This document shows positions 56,239-64,000 of a stretch of 64,000 bases of DNA, piece after piece. The translations under genes and the position numbers were made by a program. The DNA is taken from NCBI RefSeq assembly GCF_002929295.1, contig NZ_PJIM01000001.1, positions 855,643 through 919,642 of the forward strand, given 5' to 3'. Each line of letters opens with the position of its first letter. The first letter of the stretch is position 1. The notes under the pieces are model-generated. The model was not told the origin of the DNA. It saw only the letters and a program-made list of their open reading frames with translations, and searched no databases. This DNA is from Arthrobacter sp. SX1312 (GTDB lineage Bacteria; Actinomycetota; Actinomycetes; Actinomycetales; Micrococcaceae).

Positions 56239-57794
56239 GGCGCCTCTCCCGCCGAGGGCGTGGCGCGGATCCGGCGGACCACCTCCGCGGTGGAGCGTTC
56301 GGGGACGTAGTCGAGGATGCTGACGCGTCCGCCGCAGGCCTCCACGGCGGGCGCTTCCTCCAGCATCTGCGCGGTGTAATCACCGCCCTTGGCGTAGACG
56401 TCGGGCTTCAGCAGTTCGATCAGCGGGACGAGGGTGTCCGTCGCGAAGACCGTGACGTAATCGACGCAGCTGAGGGAGGCGATGACGCCCGCGCGGTCGG
56501 CGATCGGGTTGATGGGGCGGTCCGGACCCTTGAGCCGGCGCACGCCGTCGTCGTCGTTCAGGGCGACCACGAGGACGTCCCCGAGCTGCTTCGCCTGGTT
56601 GAGGTAGCGCGTGTGTCCGCGGTGGAGCACGTCGAAGCAGCCGTTCGTGAGGACGATCCGCTTGCCCGCGGCGCGGTCCGCCTCCACCTTCCGCAGCAGC
56701 TCGTCCGTGGCGAGGGCGGTGTCCGCGAACTGCTGCAGGTGGCCCGTCAGGTCCGCCGTCGTGCACACGGACGTGCCGGGACGGTGGACGACGACGTCCG
56801 CCGCGGCCTGCGCGAGGTCCAGGCTCGTCGTGAGGGGCAGTCCGGCGGCGCGGGCTGCGGTGAGGCTCGCCACGAACGTGTCCCCCGCACCGGAGGCCTG
56901 CCGCTCGGTGGCGGGCTTGGCATACGTGCGGTGCTCCTCGCCGTCCGGCCCGAGCAGGACCGTGCCGTCGCGGTCCAGCGTCACGACGACGTTCACCGCG
57001 TTGGTCGCCGAGAGCAGTTCGCTGCGGCGCGCTGCGACGGCGGCGGCGCGATCGGTCCGGGTATCCAGGCGCATGCCGAGGACCTGGGCGGTCTCCTGCG
57101 CGTTCGGGGTGACGATGTCCGGGTGCAGGGCGGACCACGCCGCGGTGTCGTGGGCGTCGACCACGACCACCGCCCCGGGATCGAGGGTCGCGCGGCGCGC
57201 CAGGGCGGCACGGACCTCCCCGTCGAGCGCCCCCGAGCCGTAGTCGCAGACGATGATCGCATCGGCGCCCGTCACGGCGTCGGGGATCCGCGCGGCCAGG
57301 GCGGCGATCGAGGCCGGAGGCAGTCCGTCAGAGGTGTCGTCGAGCCGCAGCATCACCTGGTCCCCGGCGAGGATGCGGTACTTGGTGGTGGTGGAGACGC
57401 GCGGGTCCTGGACGAGGTCGGTGGTGTCCACGCCCGCGTCCGCCAGGATGTCGCGCAGGCGGCGGCCGGCGTCGTCGTCCCCGATCAACCCGCACATCCG
57501 CACGCGGGCGCCGAGCGCCGCGAGGTTCACGGCCGTGTTCGCCGCACCCCCGGCGGCGTACTCTCGGCACGCGATGTCGACCACCGGGGCGGGTGCCTCC
57601 CGGCAGAAGCGCTCGATGGTGCCGCTCCACCAGCCGTCCAGCATCGCGTCCCCTACCACCGTGACGGACGGTGCACGATCGGCGATGGCAGCGGGCACCC
57701 AGGCCGCGAGCCCACGCACCTGCGCCAGATCCGCCGTGCCGTCCCGATCCGAGGGCGCGGCGTCGGCGGGGTGGCGCTGCAGGGCGTCGTCCAT
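56235..57794 (-). CDS. HldE-like fusion: PfkB sugar kinase and nucleotidyltransferase (copy 1)
   Basis: 519 residues. The ribokinase/PfkB domain (about 35-345) has TVVGDAMLDGWWSGTIERFC, GGAANTAVNLAALGA and the ATP-site ASGAGDTFVASL. The cytidylyltransferase-like domain (about 370-505) has TNGCFDVLHRGHTRYLNQAK and YAKGGDYT. This is the layout of HldE, which phosphorylates heptose-7-phosphate and then adenylylates heptose-1-phosphate. The ATG overlaps the aldehyde dehydrogenase stop (TGATG). A second fusion lies at 61344-62711, so one may have another sugar as substrate. Confidence 0.88.
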   Translation of the reverse strand: MDDALQRHPADAAPSDRDGTADLAQVRGLAAWVPAAIADRAPSVTVVGDAMLDGWWSGTIERFCREAPAPVVDIACREYAAGGAANTAVNLAALGARVRMCGLIGDDDAGRRLRDILADAGVDTTDLVQDPRVSTTTKYRILAGDQVMLRLDDTSDGLPPASIAALAARIPDAVTGADAIIVCDYGSGALDGEVRAALARRATLDPGAVVVVDAHDTAAWSALHPDIVTPNAQETAQVLGMRLDTRTDRAAAVAARRSELLSATNAVNVVVTLDRDGTVLLGPDGEEHRTYAKPATERQASGAGDTFVASLTAARAAGLPLTTSLDLAQAAADVVVHRPGTSVCTTADLTGHLQQFADTALATDELLRKVEADRAAGKRIVLTNGCFDVLHRGHTRYLNQAKQLGDVLVVALNDDDGVRRLKGPDRPINPIADRAGVIASLSCVDYVTVFATDTLVPLIELLKPDVYAKGGDYTAQMLEEAPAVEACGGRVSILDYVPERSTAEVVRRIRATPSAGEAP

Positions 57795-59203
57795 CAGCCC
57801 TCCTGCGGTGGAGCGCTGATGTGCACGACCTTCACGAGGGAGAACTCGTCCAGCAGTTCGGGGCCGTAGCCGAATCCCGCCCCGCTGATGCCGCGGGGCT
57901 GCGCGGAACCGCCCGGAGCGCCCCCGAACACCGCGTTGACCTTGACGGTGCCGACGGGGAGCCCGGCGACGGCCTGCTGGGCGTGGGCGATGCTCCCGGT
58001 CAGGACGGACGCGGCGAGCCCGTACGGGCCGGCGGCAGCGAGGCGCAGGGCGTCGTCGAAGCTGTCGACGACGGTCACCGGCGCCACCGGGCCGAAGGTC
58101 TCCTCCGTCATGACGGTCATGGTCCCGGTGCACTCCGAGAGCACCGTCGCCGGGTAGTGGGCACCCGGCCCGTCGGGTACGGCGCCGCCCTCGAGGCACA
58201 CGGCGCCCTGCTCGAGGGCCTCGCCGACCTGCCCCTCGACGACGTCCCGCATGCGGCGGTCCACGAGCGGGGGGAAGGACCCGCTCGCATTCCGGCTGCG
58301 GGCCTCGGCGGCGAGGGCGGCCAGGAACGGCTCCGCGATCGGCCTGCACACGTAGATCCGTTCCACCGAGGTGCAGATCTGCCCGGCGTTGGCGAAGGCG
58401 CCGAGTGCCGCCTGGCCGGCCGCCCACACCGGGTCGACGTCGGCGTCGACGATCAGGGGGTCGTTGCCGCCGTTCTCACGGATGACGTGGGCGTCGGTGA
58501 GGACCGCTGCGCGGGCGATCCTGGCGCCGGTGTCACTGGAGCCCACGTGCGCCACCACGTCGACATCCGTCTCCGTGGTGAGCTGCTGCCCCACCGCGGC
58601 GCCGCCCGTCAGGGTGACGAGGACGCCGTCCGGGAACGCCGGCTGGAGCAACCGGCCGAGGAGCTCGCCCACGTGCGGGCAGCGTTCGCTGGGCTTGTGG
58701 ATCACCGTGTTGCCCGTGACGAGCGCCGCCCCGATCAGGCCGGCCGCCACCGCCACGGGGTCGTTCCAGGGTGTCAGGAGGACCGCGACGCCCCGCGGCT
58801 CGGCCACCGTGTAGTCGGTGGCCGTGACGGCCCCGCGCAGGCTGAGCCCGCGGTGGACGGGACCGAGTTCCGCGTACTGCTCGAGCGTGGAGATGGCCGC
58901 CTCGACGCCACCGAGCGCGTCCTCGGGCGGTTTGCCCGTCTCCCGGGTGTTGAGGTCGGCCAGTTCCCGGGCGCCGTCGCGCAGCGCCGCGGCCGCCCGC
59001 CGCAGGGCGGAGCCGCGCTCCGCCGGGCTCGTGGCCGCCCACTCCGGCTGCACGGACCGGGACAGGGCGACGGCGAGCGAGACCTGCTCCCGCACGGCGC
59101 AGGGCAGGGTGCCCACCGCGCTGCCGTCCCGGGGATCGACGATGGTGATGGACTCGTCGCCGAGCACGTCGGGCATCGTGGGTGTCTGGGAGTTGATGGG
59201 CAT
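57794..59203 (-). CDS. Aldehyde dehydrogenase family protein
   Basis: 469 residues. LTPWNDPVAVAAGLIGAALV, the nucleophile in NAGQICTSVERIYVC and MTEETFGPVAPV are typical. The glutamate motif reads RENGGNDPLIV rather than ELGGKNP. The start at 59203 is not well marked by a ribosome site. It is translationally coupled to the HldE-like gene (TGATG), so it may oxidise a sugar-derived aldehyde in this pathway, for example to an acid; that is inferred. A general housekeeping aldehyde dehydrogenase is the alternative. Confidence 0.87.
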   Translation of the reverse strand: MPINSQTPTMPDVLGDESITIVDPRDGSAVGTLPCAVREQVSLAVALSRSVQPEWAATSPAERGSALRRAAAALRDGARELADLNTRETGKPPEDALGGVEAAISTLEQYAELGPVHRGLSLRGAVTATDYTVAEPRGVAVLLTPWNDPVAVAAGLIGAALVTGNTVIHKPSERCPHVGELLGRLLQPAFPDGVLVTLTGGAAVGQQLTTETDVDVVAHVGSSDTGARIARAAVLTDAHVIRENGGNDPLIVDADVDPVWAAGQAALGAFANAGQICTSVERIYVCRPIAEPFLAALAAEARSRNASGSFPPLVDRRMRDVVEGQVGEALEQGAVCLEGGAVPDGPGAHYPATVLSECTGTMTVMTEETFGPVAPVTVVDSFDDALRLAAAGPYGLAASVLTGSIAHAQQAVAGLPVGTVKVNAVFGGAPGGSAQPRGISGAGFGYGPELLDEFSLVKVVHISAPPQEG

Positions 59204-59426
59204 GGTGCTCCTCGAGGTCGAAGGCCGTAACGGCTGATCTACTCATCCCGTACCCGGCTCCCGCGCGTTCACACAGGCGGAGGGCCGCTTTCTCTCCTCC
59301 GTCCCGCAGCCATCAGCACGCTTAGCATATGGTGGCAGGAGGAGTGGGACCGGCCTCTTCCTTCGACGGGAAACAGCTGGACAGCGGTGGGTCGCAGGAC
59401 TCTGCAGACGGACGGAGAGGACATCC

Positions 59427-60578
59427 ATGCGGGACGGCACGACGGCGGATTTCGGCGGGCGGCAGGACACGGCGCGGGCGGTGGGCCCCGTGCTCGAACC
59501 GTTCCGGGACATCCGGCGGATCGCCGTCCTGCGCGGGGGCGGGCTCGGGGACCTCATGTTCGCGATGCCGGCGATCTCCGCCCTGGGTGCCCGCTACCCC
59601 GACGCCGCGATCACCCTGCTCGGCATGCCCGGCCACGCAGCCCTGCTTCAGGGCAGGCCGGGACCGGTGTCCTCGGTCGTGGAGCTGCCCGTCGCCCCCG
59701 GTGTCCGCCCCGGGGACGAGGATCCGGGAGCGGTGGACGCCTTCTTCGACGGGGTCCGGGGGTCCTTCGACCTCGCCGTCCAGCTGCACGGTGGCGGCCG
59801 CAACTCGAACCCGTTCCTCCTGCGGCTGGAGGCCCGCCACACGGTCGGCACCCGCACGCCGGACGCCGTGGCGCTGGAACGCACCATCCCCTACGTCTAC
59901 TACCAGCACGAGGTGTTCCGTGCCCTCGAGGTCGTGGGGCTGGCCGGGGCCTCACCCCTCGGCCTGGAACCGCGGGTGACGGTCCTCCCGGAGGAGGTGG
60001 ACCGGGCGGCGCAGCTGACCGGCGCGGGCGCCGTCGTCGCCCTGCATCCCGGCGCCACGGATCCGCGCCGCCGGTGGCCGCCGTCGTCGTTCGCGGAGGT
60101 CGCGGTGCGCGCGGCCGCAGACGGCTGCGAGGTGGTGGTGGTCGGGGACGCGACGGACGTGCCGGCGGCGGAGGAGATCGTCCGCCTGGCGCTCGCGCAG
60201 GATCCGGCGGCGGACGTCCGGTCGCTCGCGGGGCAGCTCTCGCTCGGTGAGCTGGCCGGCATGCTCCACCGCAGCGCCGTCCTGGTCGGCAACGACAGCG
60301 GGCCCCGGCACCTGGCACAGGCCGTCGGGACGCCCACGGTCGGCGTGTACTGGCTCGGCAACGTGATCAACGCGGGGGCCATCGGGCGGACCCTGCACCG
60401 CGTGCACTTCTCCTGGATGACCCATTGCCCGGTGTGCGGCGTGGACATCACCCAGGTGGGCTGGACGGCGGAACGCTGCGAGCACGATGACTCGATCGTC
60501 GCCACCGTCCAGCCCGGGGCCGTCTACGCAGACGTCGCCGAACTCAGGGCCACGAGCCTTCTTCTGCGTGGGCGATGA
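59427..60578 (+). CDS. GT9-family (heptosyltransferase-like) glycosyltransferase
   Basis: 383 residues. The GT-B fold begins IAVLRGGGLGDLMFAMPAIS; VVALHPGATDPRRRWPPSSF and VGNDSGPRHLAQAVGTPTVG are the acceptor and donor-site blocks of the heptosyltransferase (WaaC/WaaF) family. Its presence beside HldE-like and GmhA-like genes supports heptose use. A CXXC-type HCPVCGVDITQ near residue 330 is not usual for the family. GGAGAGGA precedes the ATG. It is divergent from the aldehyde dehydrogenase and overlaps the SDR gene tail-to-tail by 35 bp. Confidence 0.88.
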   Translation: MRDGTTADFGGRQDTARAVGPVLEPFRDIRRIAVLRGGGLGDLMFAMPAISALGARYPDAAITLLGMPGHAALLQGRPGPVSSVVELPVAPGVRPGDEDPGAVDAFFDGVRGSFDLAVQLHGGGRNSNPFLLRLEARHTVGTRTPDAVALERTIPYVYYQHEVFRALEVVGLAGASPLGLEPRVTVLPEEVDRAAQLTGAGAVVALHPGATDPRRRWPPSSFAEVAVRAAADGCEVVVVGDATDVPAAEEIVRLALAQDPAADVRSLAGQLSLGELAGMLHRSAVLVGNDSGPRHLAQAVGTPTVGVYWLGNVINAGAIGRTLHRVHFSWMTHCPVCGVDITQVGWTAERCEHDDSIVATVQPGAVYADVAELRATSLLLRGR

Positions 60579-61284
60579 CCATCTCGCGGATCTCGCAGCT
60601 CCTGGGCTGTGAGAGCGCGAAGAGGATCGCCTCGGCGACGCGCTCGGGATCGTTCAGGCGGGAGTCGTCCTGCGGCTTGTACTGCTCGTCGCGGTCGTCG
60701 AAGAAGCGCGTCTTCATGCCGCCGGGGATGATCGTCGTGACACCGATCTGCCCGGCGGTCTCCGCGGCGAGGGCCTGGGAGAAGCCCATGACCCCGAACT
60801 TCGAGGCGCAGTAGGCCGTCGCGTCGCCCACGGCCTTGATGCCGAGGGTCGAGGCGATGGTGACCACGCGGCCGTGGGTCTTCTTGAGGTACGGCAGGGC
60901 GGCGCGGGCGGTGGATGCCGTCCCCATCAGGTTCACGCCGATCACCTTCTCCCACTGGTCGGCGGGCACGGTGTCGAGCGCACCGCACCGGTCGATCCCG
61001 GCGGCGGTGACGACGGCGTCGAGCCCGTCCATCATCTCCGCGGCCTCACGGACCGCGGCCTCGACGGCCTCGCGGTCCGCGACGTCGACCTCGAAGGCCT
61101 TGACGCCGGTGACGCGGCTGATGTCGCGGTCCAGCACCACGGGGGTGCCGCCGGCGGCGAGGACGCCCTGGACGATGGCCGCGCCGAGGCCGGAGCCTCC
61201 GCCGGTCACCAGGACGCGCCCCGGGTTGAAGCCGTTGCCGGTCGTGGTGGTCATGGTGTTCCCGGTCATGGTGTTCTCGGTCAT
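60544..61284 (-). CDS. Short-chain dehydrogenase/reductase
   Basis: 246 residues. VLVTGGGSGLGAAIVQGVL is the NAD(P) motif, TAAGIDRCG follows, and the catalytic Ser, Tyr and Lys are in VVTIASTLG and AYCASKFGVMG. IIPGGMKTRFF is a family block. The substrate is unknown; in this cluster it may modify a sugar. It could replace the missing HldD epimerase only if its reaction is different, because HldD belongs to the extended SDR group. GAAAGGA precedes the ATG at 61284, which I chose among several starts (an upstream ATG at 61308 and in-frame ones at 61269 and 61254). Confidence 0.85.
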   Translation of the reverse strand: MTENTMTGNTMTTTTGNGFNPGRVLVTGGGSGLGAAIVQGVLAAGGTPVVLDRDISRVTGVKAFEVDVADREAVEAAVREAAEMMDGLDAVVTAAGIDRCGALDTVPADQWEKVIGVNLMGTASTARAALPYLKKTHGRVVTIASTLGIKAVGDATAYCASKFGVMGFSQALAAETAGQIGVTTIIPGGMKTRFFDDRDEQYKPQDDSRLNDPERVAEAILFALSQPRSCEIREMVIAHAEEGSWP

Positions 61285-61343
61285 GTGCGTTCCTTTCGTA
61301 GCGTGCATGGGGCCGGCCGGACGGGCCGGAAGATCTGTGTGGG

Positions 61344-62711
61344 TCAGCCGACGCGGGCGAGTGCGGCTGCCAGGGTGGTGGTGGAGCGTGCGGGGATGTA
61401 GGGGACGGTGACGGTCCTGCCGCCCCAGCTGCTCACGAGTGCGGCCTCGGGGAGGTCCTCGGCGGCGTAGTCACCGCCCTTGACCCAGATGTCGGGCTGC
61501 AGGCGGGAGATGGCGTTCTCCGGCGTCGACTCGGAGAACACCAGGACGGCGTCCACGCACCCGAGGGCCGAGAGCAGCTCCGCCCTGTCCTCCTGCTTGA
61601 TGATGGGACGGCTCTCCCCCTTGAGCCCGCGCACCGATTCGTCCGAGTTGAGGCAGACGATCAGGCAGTCGCCGAGCTGCCGTGCCGCGGCGAGGGTCCG
61701 CGCGTGCCCGGCATGCAGCAGGTCGAAGCATCCGCCGGTCGCGACGACGGTCCCCCCGGCCTCACGCGTCCGCCGTGCGACGGTCAGGGCGTCGAGCCCG
61801 TCGACCGGCAGATGCTGCGGCGCGTCCTCGCGCTGCCGGCCCAGCGCGCCGACACCCCCGGAGGCGAGGAAGTGCGCGGCGGCCTCGGTCGCCTGCTGGG
61901 CGGCCGCGTCGATCGGCAACCCCGCGGCGAGCCCGACGGCGAGCGCCGAGGCGAAGCGGTCACCGGCCCCGCAGGGATCGGGGGCGCTGACCCGGGGCGC
62001 GGGCACCACCTGCGGCAGGAGGCCCGCCGCGGCGACGAGGGCCCCGTGGTCGCCCATGGTGACGAGCACGGCCCTGCTCCCCCACGCGGCCAGCAGGACG
62101 TCGGCGGCTGCTGCCGCGGCCTGCGTTCCCGACCCCTGGACGTCGGCGAAGCGAAGGGCCTCCCCGAGGTTCGGCGTCACCGCGGCCACGCCCGGGACCG
62201 GCAGGGCGCCGGCGGGATGGGGATCCCACACCACCGGGATCGTCCGGGCGAGCGTCCCGAGGCGCGCGCGCAGGTCCTCGTTGGCGAGCAGGCCGCGGCC
62301 GTAGTCCGCCGCGATGATTGCATCGGCCCCGTCGAGGGCGGCCAGCATCTCGTCCGTGGATCCCGGCACGGGAGGCGTCGCGCAGCCCTCGTCGAACCGG
62401 ACGACCGCCTGGCCCGAGGCCCGGACCCTCGTCTTGACGGGGGTGGGTGCGCCGGAGGGGCCCGCGACGAGGGTCACGCCGTCGAGCTCGGCCCGCAGGA
62501 GTCCCGATGCCTCGTCGTCCGACAGGACGGTGACCAGGACGGCGTCGTGTCCGTCGGCGTGCAGCATGCGGGCCACGAGGCCCGCGCCGCCGGCGCGGCG
62601 CTGGACGTCGTCGACGTCGACGACGGGCACGGGCGCGTCCGGCGACAGCCGTCCGGCCCCGCCGGAGAGGTCCGTGTCGAGGAGGACGTCCCCGACCACC
62701 ACGATCCTCAT
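61344..62711 (-). CDS. HldE-like fusion: PfkB sugar kinase and nucleotidyltransferase (copy 2)
   Basis: 455 residues. The PfkB kinase domain (about 1-290) shows VVVGDVLLDTDLSGGAGRL, RRAGGAGLVARML and DPCGAGDRFASALAVG. The nucleotidyltransferase domain (about 320-450) has ATGGCFDLLHAGHARTLAAA and WVKGGDYA. All key motifs are intact. It is shorter than copy 1 and starts directly at the kinase domain. Its ATG overlaps the stop of the GmhA-like gene (4 nt), so the two work together, which is how heptose-7-phosphate passes from isomerase to kinase in known pathways. Confidence 0.88.
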   Translation of the reverse strand: MRIVVVGDVLLDTDLSGGAGRLSPDAPVPVVDVDDVQRRAGGAGLVARMLHADGHDAVLVTVLSDDEASGLLRAELDGVTLVAGPSGAPTPVKTRVRASGQAVVRFDEGCATPPVPGSTDEMLAALDGADAIIAADYGRGLLANEDLRARLGTLARTIPVVWDPHPAGALPVPGVAAVTPNLGEALRFADVQGSGTQAAAAAADVLLAAWGSRAVLVTMGDHGALVAAAGLLPQVVPAPRVSAPDPCGAGDRFASALAVGLAAGLPIDAAAQQATEAAAHFLASGGVGALGRQREDAPQHLPVDGLDALTVARRTREAGGTVVATGGCFDLLHAGHARTLAAARQLGDCLIVCLNSDESVRGLKGESRPIIKQEDRAELLSALGCVDAVLVFSESTPENAISRLQPDIWVKGGDYAAEDLPEAALVSSWGGRTVTVPYIPARSTTTLAAALARVG

Positions 62712-63364
62712 CGCTGCTCCTCCCGACGGCGGCGGTGCACCTCGGCGTCGAAGGCCCGGCAGATCGCGTGCAGCGCGATGAGGTGGCCCTCCTGGGCGTT
62801 GGCCGACTGCGCGTCCACCGCGACGAAGTCGTCGACGCACTCGGTGAGCGGGTTGGGTCCCGCCCCGGTGAGCGCCCACGTGGTGATGCCCGCCGAACGG
62901 GCGGCCTCGACGGCGCGCAGCAGGTTGGGGCTCCTGCCGCTCGTGCTCAGGAGCACCAGGATGTCCCCCGCCCGGCCGTGGGCACTCACCTGACGGGCGT
63001 ACAGGTGGTCGAACCCGTAGTCGTTGGCGATCGCCGTGACCGCGGAACTCTCCGCATGGAGGGAGATCGCCGAGAACGGCTCGCGCTCGCCGTCGAACCG
63101 GCCGACGAGTTCCGCCGTCAGGTGCTGGGCCTCTGCGGCGGAACCGCCGTTGCCGGCCGCGAGCAGCCGCCGGCCGGCCAGGAGCCGGTCCGCCATCTCC
63201 ACGCCCCAGCCGGCCAGCGTGCCGGCGTTGAGCGCGAGGGATTCGAGGGCCGGTGTGACCGCCCGGAGGTGGTCCAGGACGAGTCGCCGCGAGTCCTCCT
63301 GCACGGTGTCCGGGACGAGGTTCGGACGGATGTCGGACTGGATGTCCGTGAGATGCGTGGTCAC
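62708..63364 (-). CDS. gmhA: SIS-domain phosphoheptose isomerase (GmhA-like)
   Basis: 218 residues. [20 protein letters not shown] and [20 protein letters not shown] with [17 protein letters not shown] match GmhA, which turns sedoheptulose-7-phosphate into D-glycero-D-manno-heptose-7-phosphate in the cytosol. The C-terminal [17 protein letters not shown] carries the usual active-site glutamate and histidine. It is coupled to the HldE-like gene, and its ATG overlaps the stop of the GT4 gene upstream by 4 nt. Confidence 0.88.
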   Translation of the reverse strand: MTTHLTDIQSDIRPNLVPDTVQEDSRRLVLDHLRAVTPALESLALNAGTLAGWGVEMADRLLAGRRLLAAGNGGSAAEAQHLTAELVGRFDGEREPFSAISLHAESSAVTAIANDYGFDHLYARQVSAHGRAGDILVLLSTSGRSPNLLRAVEAARSAGITTWALTGAGPNPLTECVDDFVAVDAQSANAQEGHLIALHAICRAFDAEVHRRRREEQR

Positions 63365-64000
63365 AGTGCCCTGCCTCCTGTGCTTTCGAGTCGACGCGCG
63401 GCACTACGCCGCGCGGTGGCCGGTTCTGCGGGTGCTGCGGCGGCGAGGGCCGCCTGGTAGGCCTTCTCCGTGTCGGCCGCGATGCGGCTCCATGAGTACC
63501 GTGCCTTGACGCGGCGGTAGCCGCTGGCGCCGAGCTCGCGGGCCCAGTCGGGCTGGCCCACGATGTCGGAGATCGCGGCGGCGACGGCCGCCGGATCCTG
63601 CGGCGGCACGTGCAGTCCGGTGGTGCCGTCCACCACGGTGTCGACGAGGCCGCCGACGGCCGCGGCGATCACCGGGACGCCGCACGCCATCGCTTCGAGC
63701 GGGACGATCCCGAACGGCTCGTACCAGGGGGCGCAGACCACCGCGTCGGCGCTGCGCAGCACCGCGGGCATCTCCACCCGCGACACCTGCCCGCGCAGCA
63801 CCACGCGGTCGGCGACGCCGAGATCGACGGCGAGCGCGCGGAGGCGCTGCGCCTCCGGGTCGTCGTCGAGTCCGGTCGAGCTGCCGGCGCCGCCCACGAT
63901 GTGGAGTTCGACGTCGTCGCGGCCCAGGTCGGCGAGTTCGCGCATCGCCCGGATGACGAGGTCCATACCCTTGCGCGGGACGAGCCGTCCCACGCTCACG
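63361..64000 (-). CDS. GT4-family glycosyltransferase, C-terminal part
   Basis: About 213 residues are in the window; the N-terminal domain lies beyond the right edge. [20 protein letters not shown], the EX7E-like [20 protein letters not shown] and [20 protein letters not shown] are typical of GT4 donor-binding domains. It probably adds a sugar to the same glycan as the neighbouring enzymes. The last ~40 residues are Ala/Arg-rich. Confidence 0.9.
   Translation of the reverse strand, partial: VSVGRLVPRKGMDLVIRAMRELADLGRDDVELHIVGGAGSSTGLDDDPEAQRLRALAVDLGVADRVVLRGQVSRVEMPAVLRSADAVVCAPWYEPFGIVPLEAMACGVPVIAAAVGGLVDTVVDGTTGLHVPPQDPAAVAAAISDIVGQPDWARELGASGYRRVKARYSWSRIAADTEKAYQAALAAAAPAEPATARRSAARRLESTGGRAL

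Overview
The window looks like chromosomal DNA from a high-GC actinobacterium, probably an Arthrobacter-like member of the Micrococcaceae. The reasons are the very high GC with strong third-position bias, an NdgR/LtbR-type IclR regulator divergent from leuCD, the murA-plsC-gpsA-ddl gene string, DUF3072 and DUF2795 proteins, and many apparently leaderless genes with a TANNNT box 5-9 nt upstream of the start codon. The genus is inferred. I see no IS element, prophage, CRISPR array or rRNA.

Layout. (1) 1-1604: 5' part of a minus-strand lipoprotein made of tandem discoidin (F5/8 type C) domains; two 450-bp units are identical in DNA. (2) 1.9-10.6 kb: DUF3072 protein, a GTP cyclohydrolase II-RibD reductase fusion, a LysR regulator divergent from a bifunctional proline catabolic enzyme (putA) with a perfect palindrome between them, a GT1-type glycosyltransferase and a YeiH-type transporter. 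(3) 10.7-19.5 kb: cell-envelope operon murA-plsC-gpsA-ddl, then leuCD divergent from ndgR/ltbR, DUF1697 and an MBL-fold hydrolase. (4) 19.6-28.1 kb: small membrane protein, K+ channel, two tandem dynamin-like GTPases, tRNA-Gln and tRNA-Glu, a HAD phosphatase, gltX and an FAH-family hydrolase. (5) 28.2-29.7 kb: an AT-rich island with a 46-aa secreted peptide gene divergent from a TPR protein, which resembles a peptide-pheromone/receptor pair and is the best candidate here for an undescribed system. (6) 29.9-41.9 kb: GGDEF-EAL protein, ilvE and leuB, a two-component system followed by a MacB-like ABC exporter, an orphan histidine kinase and an unknown helical protein. (7) 41.9-51.7 kb: metG, formamidase, serA, ilvC-ilvN-ilvB with a classical attenuator (leader peptide containing VVVIL plus terminator), and ilvD. 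(8) 52-55.3 kb: small genes, a 2-hydroxyacid dehydrogenase and tRNA-Lys. (9) 55.4-64.0 kb: a sugar/glycan cluster of heptose type: GT2, two HldE-like kinase/nucleotidyltransferase fusions, aldehyde dehydrogenase, GT9, SDR, GmhA-like isomerase and a GT4 that runs off the edge.

How the genes work together. Seven loci (leuCD, leuB, ilvE, ilvBNC, ilvD) give much of the branched-chain amino-acid pathway; leuA and ilvA are not in the window. Control is visible at two levels: a dyad in the ndgR-leuC intergenic region and transcription attenuation before ilvB. The right-hand cluster has the parts to isomerise, phosphorylate and nucleotide-activate a heptose-like sugar and transfer it to a surface glycan.
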